Of a stretch of 5,354 nt of DNA, positions 1 to 5,162 are shown piece by piece (positions within the stretch are counted from its first letter, which is position 1; every line of letters begins with the position of its first letter). The position numbers and the translations under genes were made by a program. The DNA is taken from positions 1 through 5,354 of the forward strand of contig JAQVTV010000084.1 in assembly GCA_028699855.1 (NCBI GenBank), read 5' to 3'. This DNA is from Candidatus Izemoplasmatales bacterium. Lineage in GTDB: Bacteria; Bacillota_I; Bacilli_A; Izemoplasmatales; Hujiaoplasmataceae. The notes under the pieces are model-generated. The model searched no databases and was not told the origin of the DNA. It saw only the letters and a program-made list of their open reading frames with translations.

Positions 1-15
1 GTGCTCTTCCGATCT
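1..15 (+). other. Illumina adapter remnant (assembly artefact)
   Basis: The first 15 bases, GTGCTCTTCCGATCT, are identical to the 3' end of the standard Illumina TruSeq read-2 adapter. An exact match at the very edge of a sequence is the signature of untrimmed adapter. These bases should be treated as synthetic, and genomic sequence starts near base 16. Confidence 0.93.
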
Positions 16-24
16 CAGCGACAT

Positions 25-56
25 GATTGCCCTTTTTTTTGAATATTTCTATCATA
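25..56 (-). promoter_or_regulatory. Candidate promoter and RBS for a gene cut off at the left edge
   Basis: Reading the minus strand downstream of the ferritin terminator, there is a TATGAT -10-like hexamer (51-56), then an A-rich stretch ending in AAAGGG (about 31-36), then after a short spacer an ATG at 24-22. Only three codons (M-S-L) precede the adapter, so the gene itself cannot be identified. No convincing -35 element is seen at 16-18 bases upstream. The arrangement is suggestive of the start of another co-oriented gene, but each element is short and could be chance. Confidence 0.3.
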
Positions 57-91
57 CTTGCAAGGCTTCTTCGAGACCGAATCTCATGCAT

Positions 92-121
92 AAAAAATGC
101 CAACCCCTAGGGGATTGGCAT
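92..121 (-). terminator. Intrinsic terminator of the ferritin gene
   Basis: Bases 97-121 form a strong inverted repeat: a 7-bp arm (ATGCCAA with TTGGCAT), one bulged base, then CCCC/GGGG around a two-base centre. Read on the minus strand, the hairpin is followed by a run of six T (92-97, the last shared with the stem). It lies about 24 bases past the ferritin stop codon. The U-tract is present only for minus-strand transcription, so it is a one-directional terminator closing the ferritin transcript. Confidence 0.9.
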
Positions 122-144
122 CGCTAGAAACACATATCTACTTC

Positions 145-651
145 TTAATCAAAATCAAAATCAGGCTGGTGATATTCCCGCTTTGACAGTTCTCGATCAA
201 ACATGAATAGGTTTTTGCCGGCCAGGTCATAATGATTGAGCAAATCGGTGGCACTCTTTTCCTCTTCGCCTTGTTCTTTGATGAACCAATGGAGGAATTC
301 AGTCGTACGGTAATCTTTCGACTCCATCGCTTCGGCATAGATCGCATGAATGGAAGCGGTGACGAATTGCTCATGTTTCAGCGCTTCTTCCAACGGATGC
401 CTCAAATCGCGATAACTTCTGGTCGGCTTTTCAATCGCCTCGAGCGTCACGTGATAATCGTTATTTTGGAGATAAGTCATGAAAATCATCGCATGATCCA
501 TTTCTTCTTTCGCCTGGATCCGGAACCATTGACTGAATCCATCGAGCCCATGCTGCGTATAATAATTCGCCATGTCGAGATACAAATAAGCAGAAAACAT
601 TTCCTTGTTTATTTGATCATTGAGTAACTTAGTGACGTTATCTTGTAACAT
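145..651 (-). CDS. ftnA: Ferritin (non-haem bacterial ferritin, FtnA type)
   Basis: Encodes a 168-residue ferritin, the usual length for bacterial non-haem ferritins, which assemble into 24-subunit cytoplasmic cages that oxidise Fe(II) and store it as a ferric mineral. By position, the diiron ferroxidase residues known from E. coli FtnA are all present: E17, E50, H53, E94, E130 and Q127, along with Y24. The third-site carboxylates E49, E126 and E129 also match. The C-terminus ends in an acidic aromatic tail (DFDFD). The ATG start is supported by an AAGGGGG Shine-Dalgarno eight bases upstream (660-666). The gene follows the PAS-GGDEF-HD-GYP gene by 64 bases, has its own promoter there, and ends at a strong terminator, so it can be transcribed alone. 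No clear Fur or PerR box is visible. The haem-binding methionine of bacterioferritin (M52) is replaced by D52, so bacterioferritin is unlikely. Confidence 0.96.
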   Translation of the reverse strand: MLQDNVTKLLNDQINKEMFSAYLYLDMANYYTQHGLDGFSQWFRIQAKEEMDHAMIFMTYLQNNDYHVTLEAIEKPTRSYRDLRHPLEEALKHEQFVTASIHAIYAEAMESKDYRTTEFLHWFIKEQGEEEKSATDLLNHYDLAGKNLFMFDRELSKREYHQPDFDFD

Positions 652-680
652 GTGGTAGGCCCCCTTCCGTTCTCGTCTTC

Positions 681-708
681 ATTATACCAAAAAATGCGTG
701 TTAGTAAA
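681..708 (-). promoter_or_regulatory. Sigma-A-type promoter for the ferritin gene
   Basis: On the minus strand a perfect TATAAT -10 box (681-686) is preceded, after a 16-base spacer, by TTTACT (703-708), a 4/6 match to TTGACA. The spacer contains a T-run just upstream of the -10. Transcription would start near 674, giving a short leader with the AAGGGGG ribosome site. The promoter sits wholly in the 64-base gap after the preceding gene's stop. I see no operator dyad overlapping it. Confidence 0.72.
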
Positions 709-715
709 GCCGACT

Positions 716-3403
716 TTATGATTTTGTCCAAGGGTATTTCAAAACGTTTTCCACGAAGACTTTCGCGACTTCGGGATCGAATTGGGTTCCTGCGTTCTTG
801 ATGATTTCATTGGCGGCTTCCTTTTCAGTCATTGCCTGATGATAAGGATAATCCATAATCATCGCGGCGTAGGCTTCGCAGATGGACAGGAATCGCGCCT
901 TCCATGGAATCTCATCCTCAACGAGTTTTCGTGGATACCCCGTACCATCCCAACGCTCATGATGGCTCAAGACATCGGAAGCGACTTTATCGAAATCCGA
1001 TGAGGAAAAGAGAATGCGATAACCGATCTCCGGGTGCTGATGAATCTGTTTCCATTCATCTTTGGCCAAGGACCCCGATTTCATCAAGATTCTCGGCTCA
1101 ATAGCAATCTTACCGATGTCATGCACTTCCGCTAACGTAATGAGAGAGTTGAGATCCCCTTCGGAGAGGTGAAACTCCTTTCCGAGTTGAAACATTAATT
1201 TCTTCACGAGATTTGCATGATGTTGTTCTTCAGGGCAATTTTTAAAGAGCGTTTGCTTGATCATCGAAATGATGTCGGATCGATAGAATTCGGAATGGAT
1301 CAGTTTGCGATTATACATCGTCATTTCCGCTTCGCGTAACAAAGTATTGAAATCCTTTTTCAGTGAATCGCGCGTAGCGATGCCAAACGATACCGAACAG
1401 GGAATACCATTGATGACATCCTTTTCGAGTCGCGTCATGAGTTCCGTTACGATTTTTTTAGCCTGTGAAGCCTTCATGTTCGGGAGGAGGATGATAAACT
1501 CGTCACCCCCGGTCCTAAAGATTTTGCCGAAGTGCGCAAACGCCTCTTTGAAGCGTTGGGTGACATGCATCAGCAGACGATCCCCGTTCTGATGCCCGAA
1601 GGCATCATTGGTGATTTTCAGGGCATCGACATCGGCCATGACCAATGTCAAGGGCAAGTATGTCGATTCGTTGAGACTGCTCGATACTTCTTCGTATTTA
1701 CGACGGTTATAAAGACCTGTCAACGCGTCAAAGTAACTCAATTTGATAATCTCGAGCTCGTGTTCTTTTCGCGTGGTGATGTCTTGCCGGGTTCCGGAAA
1801 TGATGCGGGTTTCACCGGTTTCATCCGTTTTTGTGATGCTGCCGCTTTCGTACACCCAAATGAAATCTCCGCGTTTATGCTTCACGCGATACTCTTGGGA
1901 ATAACGACGTTGTTTTCCGGATACCAATGCGTTGAATTGATCCATGACCGCATCCAGATCGCCGGGATAAATGCTGTCACGCCACGAATCAATCGTATAG
2001 GGTGCGCGTTCGGTGTAGGTGTATCCTGACATTTCTGCCCATCGCTCATTGACGGTCATATCCCGAGTATGTAGATCCAGTTCCCATATCGCGATCTGAG
2101 TGCCTTCGATGATCGTTTTTAAACGGTTCCGCTCGCGCATCGCGGTTTCTTCGGCCAGTTTATAGTCCGTGATATCGCGAAACATCATGATGAGCTCATC
2201 ATCATCGTTCTTGAAGAATCGAAAATGGAAATAGCGCTCAGGCATATACTCTAAATCAAAAGACAATGTCTCATTCAATCCGGATAGATTCTGAAGCTGT
2301 TTCTGATAGATTTCAGGAAGCATCGGGAACAAATCCGTCAACGTCTTACGGATAACGCGGCGGATTCCGCCAAAAAGCAAGGTTGAGAAACTTCGATTCG
2401 CAAAGATGAGTTTGCGTTCAAAGACATCATCCGCTCGGTCAAACACGCCGATGCCCTCGGTCATCTTCACGATGAGATCACGGTTGCGTTTTTGGATTTG
2501 CTTCAATTTCTTCATGGTCGCATCGCGCTCAGTCACATCATAGATAAAGATGTGTGTACTCATCTCGTCGCCTTCAAACAGGGGCCAGGAGGTCACTTCC
2601 ACTGTCGCAATGGATCCATCGAGTCGGATAATTTGGTACATTGCGCGCTGATTCGGTAAACGGGTGTTCTGCAGATGATTGATCCGTTCGTGATAAAAAG
2701 ACACATAATCTTCGGCCACAAAATCAACCAGTTTCCGGCCGATGATTTGCTTAGCTTCATCGACGCGGAACATTCTTAAGGCCGCGGGATTCGCAAAAGT
2801 GATGATGCCGCCTTGATCGATTAATATGGGAATCTGAGAATTTTCGATCAAACTACGGTATTTCGCTTCACTTCGTTTCTCGCGCACCATGATGGCATGA
2901 TCTTCGTCGATATCCCGGATATACCCTTCTACAAACAACACATTTCCGTGTCTGTCATAGACAGCCCTTCCGGTTTCCGTCACCCACCGAAGTTCACCTG
3001 ATCGATGGATGATTTGATAATCATAACGGAAAAAATCTCTGTCTTCGATCGCTCGCATCCATAGTCTGCGTATCTCAGTGCGAAAACGGGGATGAATCAT
3101 TTCTTCAAAAGAAATGAGATGATTATCAATCAAATCATCGGGTGTGTATCCCGTTACTTCATACGCCCGACGACTGACAAACTTCATCGTCCAATACGCG
3201 TCATATAAACAACGATATGCCATTCCCGGATAATTATCCACCAAAGACACATAATCCTGACGCATACCGCCTAGACGTCTGTAGCTGTTCACGGTCATAC
3301 TTAAGCGTATGACAAAAAAGGCAAGTGTAATCATTGCCAACGCTGAAATCACATAGATGATGATGATGACTTCTGGTTTGAGTGCAAGGAACAGCGGTGC
3401 CAT
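716..3403 (-). CDS. Membrane-anchored PAS(x4)-GGDEF-HD-GYP c-di-GMP signalling protein
   Basis: An 895-residue sensor predicted to act on cyclic-di-GMP. Order of parts (residues from the ATG): one N-terminal membrane helix (about 12-34), four PAS domains (about 47-169, 181-294, 307-414, 427-547; the third is divergent), GGDEF (about 553-705) and HD-GYP (about 715-890). The GGDEF domain has an intact RTGGDEF signature (632-636 for GGDEF), plus the metal/nucleotide residues in DVDALK, ND, GH and GD (D591, N599, D608). The RxxD inhibitory site expected just upstream is absent (AHFG instead). The HD-GYP domain has HDIGK (761-765) and HHERWDGTGYP (814-824), but the late metal-binding Asp in the usual ADAYDA-type motif is Glu (E843, in CEAYAAM) and the second Asp is Ala. 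Synthase and phosphodiesterase activities are therefore inferred, the second less surely. Start: a GTG at 3412 is in frame, but it lies inside the GGGGTGAG Shine-Dalgarno that is correctly spaced for the ATG at 3403, so the ATG is preferred. The PAS ligand is unknown. Confidence 0.93.
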   Translation of the reverse strand: MAPLFLALKPEVIIIIYVISALAMITLAFFVIRLSMTVNSYRRLGGMRQDYVSLVDNYPGMAYRCLYDAYWTMKFVSRRAYEVTGYTPDDLIDNHLISFEEMIHPRFRTEIRRLWMRAIEDRDFFRYDYQIIHRSGELRWVTETGRAVYDRHGNVLFVEGYIRDIDEDHAIMVREKRSEAKYRSLIENSQIPILIDQGGIITFANPAALRMFRVDEAKQIIGRKLVDFVAEDYVSFYHERINHLQNTRLPNQRAMYQIIRLDGSIATVEVTSWPLFEGDEMSTHIFIYDVTERDATMKKLKQIQKRNRDLIVKMTEGIGVFDRADDVFERKLIFANRSFSTLLFGGIRRVIRKTLTDLFPMLPEIYQKQLQNLSGLNETLSFDLEYMPERYFHFRFFKNDDDELIMMFRDITDYKLAEETAMRERNRLKTIIEGTQIAIWELDLHTRDMTVNERWAEMSGYTYTERAPYTIDSWRDSIYPGDLDAVMDQFNALVSGKQRRYSQEYRVKHKRGDFIWVYESGSITKTDETGETRIISGTRQDITTRKEHELEIIKLSYFDALTGLYNRRKYEEVSSSLNESTYLPLTLVMADVDALKITNDAFGHQNGDRLLMHVTQRFKEAFAHFGKIFRTGGDEFIILLPNMKASQAKKIVTELMTRLEKDVINGIPCSVSFGIATRDSLKKDFNTLLREAEMTMYNRKLIHSEFYRSDIISMIKQTLFKNCPEEQHHANLVKKLMFQLGKEFHLSEGDLNSLITLAEVHDIGKIAIEPRILMKSGSLAKDEWKQIHQHPEIGYRILFSSSDFDKVASDVLSHHERWDGTGYPRKLVEDEIPWKARFLSICEAYAAMIMDYPYHQAMTEKEAANEIIKNAGTQFDPEVAKVFVENVLKYPWTKS

Positions 3404-3486
3404 CGCGCTCACCCCGTCTTAATAAAGTAGATGTGTTCTAAGTAGACATGCGCGTCAACGCAAATAATTGGAGAAATCGACACATT

Positions 3487-4017
3487 TCATAGACGCCAAT
3501 CCTGATTCCTCGCGCTCTGAAACGTCGTGATCAAGCCGACAAGCGGACGATATAGCGCAAGTGTCGTGAAGTATCCGTTCACGGCGAGGATCAAGTCGAA
3601 TGGAATATCTGCCACAATCAAAGTTTTGATCGCGCCGGGAACGCCTTGATAAAACTGAAAATAAGCAAAAGGAATGAATATCCACCCATAAAAAAAACTG
3701 AACACGGTCACGAATACCAAAATCACGATGATCGAGCGATTCCGAAGCAGACGGCCCAAGAACACAAATAACGTCCAGGCGATGAGCATCGGCACGACAA
3801 TGAAGAAATTGAGCGAGCCAAAAATCAGGTTGTCGAGAAACACGTAGGCAAGAACCAAAATGCCCAGCTGATAGCCAGGCAATACGGCCGCATAAACCAA
3901 CAGGAGTACGAAAGTCAACTGAACATTGGGTATAAAACTCAACGCCAGTTCCTGAACGACGAGCACGGCGAGCAACATCGACGTTAGCATCAGTTGGCGG
4001 ATACTGCGGTGTTTCAT
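3487..4017 (-). CDS. ECF transporter S component, predicted cobalamin/corrinoid-specific
   Basis: A 176-residue, strongly hydrophobic protein with about six predicted membrane helices (roughly 10-30, 34-48, 50-67, 71-90, 96-118 and 131-157), the size and topology of substrate-binding S components of energy-coupling factor vitamin transporters. Family-like stretches include FIPNVQLT (28-35), LDNLIFGSLNF (61-71) and ADIPFDLILAVNGYF (136-150). Specificity is inferred from context: it is the second gene behind a cobalamin riboswitch and follows a transcobalamin-like lipoprotein gene. The energising modules (EcfA, EcfA', EcfT) are not in the window; group II S components share these with others from elsewhere in the genome. 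Its ATG comes one base after the upstream TAG (TAG-G-ATG), with no properly spaced Shine-Dalgarno, so translation probably depends on termination of the lipoprotein gene. It resembles the B12-specific S component CbrT in role; I cannot tell by eye whether it is an orthologue. Confidence 0.85.
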   Translation of the reverse strand: MKHRSIRQLMLTSMLLAVLVVQELALSFIPNVQLTFVLLLVYAAVLPGYQLGILVLAYVFLDNLIFGSLNFFIVVPMLIAWTLFVFLGRLLRNRSIIVILVFVTVFSFFYGWIFIPFAYFQFYQGVPGAIKTLIVADIPFDLILAVNGYFTTLALYRPLVGLITTFQSARNQDWRL

Positions 4018-4018
4018 C

Positions 4019-4468
4019 CTAAAATGTTTCGATCAGGAAACGATATGTTTTGCCAACCTCGATATCGGTGTCTCCGATACCGCTCATCGCATATACTCCA
4101 TCGACGTAGAAACCGATGTATTGACGCGCCCCGAAGGCAGTGAGTTCACCAATACCCATCACGTAGAATCCGTACGTACCGCTAAATGAACACGTATCAT
4201 CAGGATTCCCGTCTGAACCTTGGCAATAGACGGTATAGTGGGATTGAAGCAACCCAAGAACGGTGGTGATGTTTTGCGAATAATCGTCGTCAACGGAAGC
4301 GATGATGTGTTCGTCAGGCCCGTAGGACACAAATCGAGCGGTATCCTCATCGATTACGGTCACTTCGATTGCTTGAATTGCGAGTGTTTCTGTTGTTCGT
4401 TGGTTACAGCCGAAAAAGCCGGTCAAAATCGCCAAGAACAGCATGATGCCCAGTGCTTTTCTTTTCAT
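4019..4468 (-). CDS. Lipoprotein with DUF4430 (transcobalamin-like C-terminal) domain
   Basis: A 149-residue secreted lipoprotein. The N-terminus has a Lys/Arg-rich start, a hydrophobic core (about 5-19) and a lipobox-like FFGC with the lipidated Cys at 21; Phe at -3 is atypical (Leu is usual), which slightly lowers confidence in lipidation. Residues about 68-149 fit the DUF4430 pattern: TVLGLLQSHYTV, then YGFYVMGIGELTAFG, then YIGFYVDGVYAMSGIGDTDIEVGKTYRFLI, corresponding to the family's x-Y-x-N/D-G and terminal G-D-like/Y-x-F elements. Related domains in animal transcobalamin and intrinsic factor bind cobalamin. C82 and C93 could form an extracellular disulphide around a loop. The ATG has a GAGGT Shine-Dalgarno six bases upstream (4475-4479) and lies about 25 bases after the cobalamin riboswitch. 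Together with the S component one base downstream, a role in capturing B12 or another corrinoid outside the membrane is inferred. Confidence 0.87.
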   Translation of the reverse strand: MKRKALGIMLFLAILTGFFGCNQRTTETLAIQAIEVTVIDEDTARFVSYGPDEHIIASVDDDYSQNITTVLGLLQSHYTVYCQGSDGNPDDTCSFSGTYGFYVMGIGELTAFGARQYIGFYVDGVYAMSGIGDTDIEVGKTYRFLIETF

Positions 4469-4492
4469 TTTTCTACCTCATGATTGAATTTT

Positions 4493-4636
4493 GTGAACAG
4501 GTAGGTCTCCCGACTTCACTTTATCTGATTTTCGCCCTTCTCGCCGTTGCAATGGTCTTGCGAAAATCAAAAGCATCACGGTTGCTGGCACAGTCCAAGA
4601 ATTACACTTGGGTTCCCTGTTATGCACCTTGTTCAC
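4493..4636 (-). ncRNA. Cobalamin riboswitch (B12 leader)
   Basis: The minus strand carries the conserved cobalamin-aptamer landmarks in order: a closing helix P1 (GTGAACA at 4630-4636 with TGTTCAC at 4493-4499), AAGGTGC, AGGGAA, a CCAAG/CTTGG hairpin, CTGTGCCAGCAACCGTGA, a peripheral arm closed by a perfect 9-bp repeat (4527-4535 with 4560-4568) holding ACCATTG and AGAAGG variants, and the B12 box GAAGTCGGGAGACCTACC (4500-4517). At about 144 nt it is compact for this class. The predicted transcription start falls at the base of P1. Downstream is the lipoprotein ATG about 25 bases away, with no terminator hairpin and U-run between, so control is probably at translation. The bases CTACCT at the end of the B12 box are complementary to AGGTAG of the ribosome site. 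Repression by cobalamin is the usual polarity for uptake genes. Confidence 0.95.
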
Positions 4637-4644
4637 TGACATAT

Positions 4645-4671
4645 ATTATATCACGTTTTTATTGATTACAA
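4645..4671 (-). promoter_or_regulatory. Promoter of the cobalamin-riboswitch operon
   Basis: On the minus strand an extended -10 element, TGATATAAT (TATAAT at 4645-4650), has a weak TTGTAA -35 candidate (4666-4671) with a 15-base spacer. The extended TG motif would compensate for the short spacer. The start point would be near 4638, exactly at the beginning of riboswitch helix P1. The -35 begins directly after the csoR stop codon (4676-4678), so the promoter fills the whole short gap. Confidence 0.7.
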
Positions 4672-4675
4672 CTGC

Positions 4676-4936
4676 CTATGTGTCGATTTTTCCGAGAATC
4701 TCAACAATTTCCTCGATCTTCTTTTTGCCTTCATCATCTACGACTTCAGCGACGCATTGTTTGAGATGCGCAGTCAGAATGATCTTGTTCGCATTCTTCA
4801 AAAGGGCTATGGTCGCCAGTAATTGTTGGGATATGTCGATGCAGTACCGGTCATCATCGACCATTTTGATAATGCCCTCCATTTGACCTTTGGCGAGCTT
4901 TAGGCGCTTGACGACTTCGTTTCGATCCGCTTTCAT
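4676..4936 (-). CDS. csoR: Copper-sensing transcriptional repressor CsoR
   Basis: An 86-residue protein of the CsoR/RcnR/FrmR family: all-helical DNA-binding tetramers without a helix-turn-helix, which release DNA when metal binds. The Cu(I) ligand set of CsoR is present with the exact family spacing: C32, H57 and C61 (C-x24-H-x3-C, as in M. tuberculosis C36, H61 and C65). Y31 precedes the first Cys, as in the second-shell position of known CsoRs. The N-terminal RLKLAKGQMEGI stretch is the family's conserved helix. There is no N-terminal His of the RcnR nickel/cobalt type, and the third ligand is Cys, not the formaldehyde-sensing pattern. The ATG overlaps the copZ stop as ATGA, so it is translationally coupled; a GAGG lies ten bases upstream inside copZ. 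It probably represses this cop operon through a site upstream of copA, outside the window. Confidence 0.94.
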   Translation of the reverse strand: MKADRNEVVKRLKLAKGQMEGIIKMVDDDRYCIDISQQLLATIALLKNANKIILTAHLKQCVAEVVDDEGKKKIEEIVEILGKIDT

Positions 4937-5145
4937 CGGTCGATTTCCTCAAGCGGATAACCCGCCTGTTCCAAGAGTTCCATCATTGCCTTGAGATTGG
5001 TGTTTTCATCCATTATGATGGATGCCTGGTGGCGTTTCAAACTGACGCGCGCGCGGATGACACCGGGAAATTGTTTCAATATCTCCGCGACGCGCTTCAT
5101 GCAATGGCTACAATGCATGCCGTTGACGTTGAATGTCTTTTTCAT
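4933..5145 (-). CDS. copZ: Copper chaperone CopZ (heavy-metal-associated domain protein)
   Basis: A 70-residue single-domain protein of the Atx1/CopZ family that carries Cu(I) in the cytoplasm and exchanges it with the CopA ATPase and CsoR. The metal motif is MHCSHC (C12 and C15), in the expected loop after the first strand (KKTFNVNG); the fold continues with VAEILKQFPGVIRARVSLKRHQASI and ends in AGYPLEEI, all typical of the family. A longer in-frame reading to 5322 exists, but its extra 59 residues lie over the copA coding sequence in another frame and look nothing like a domain. The ATG at 5145 has an AGGAAG ribosome site about nine bases upstream (5155-5160). It begins 17 bases after the copA stop and overlaps csoR by four bases (ATGA). 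Confidence 0.95.
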   Translation of the reverse strand: MKKTFNVNGMHCSHCMKRVAEILKQFPGVIRARVSLKRHQASIIMDENTNLKAMMELLEQAGYPLEEIDR

Positions 5146-5162
5146 CTGATTCTGCTTCCTTT

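Noticed and set aside
97..121. Bidirectional terminator or small CRISPR-like repeat
   Set aside because: The hairpin occurs once, and only the minus-strand side has a T-run, so it is an ordinary one-way intrinsic terminator.
232..627. Plus-strand open frame of 131 codons opposite ferritin
   Set aside because: It is antisense to an intact ferritin with all catalytic residues; it has no ribosome site or family resemblance.
651..715. Fur or PerR operator at the ferritin promoter
   Set aside because: Only the TATAAT half resembles such a box; no inverted second half is present within the expected spacing.
1532..2029. Plus-strand open frame of 165 codons opposite the GGDEF/PAS region
   Set aside because: It lies entirely inside the conserved PAS-GGDEF coding sequence and its translation has no recognisable domain.
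3404..3486. Promoter for the PAS-GGDEF-HD-GYP gene (TTGACG at about 3453-3458 on the minus strand)
   Set aside because: No acceptable -10 hexamer is found 16-18 bases downstream; the best alternative (TTGCGT with TAGAAC) is a poor match at both ends. The gene may be transcribed from the cobalamin promoter.
4220..4665. Plus-strand open frames across the lipoprotein gene and riboswitch
   Set aside because: They cross the conserved riboswitch core and the lipoprotein signal peptide region; low-complexity translations with no domain or ribosome-site support.
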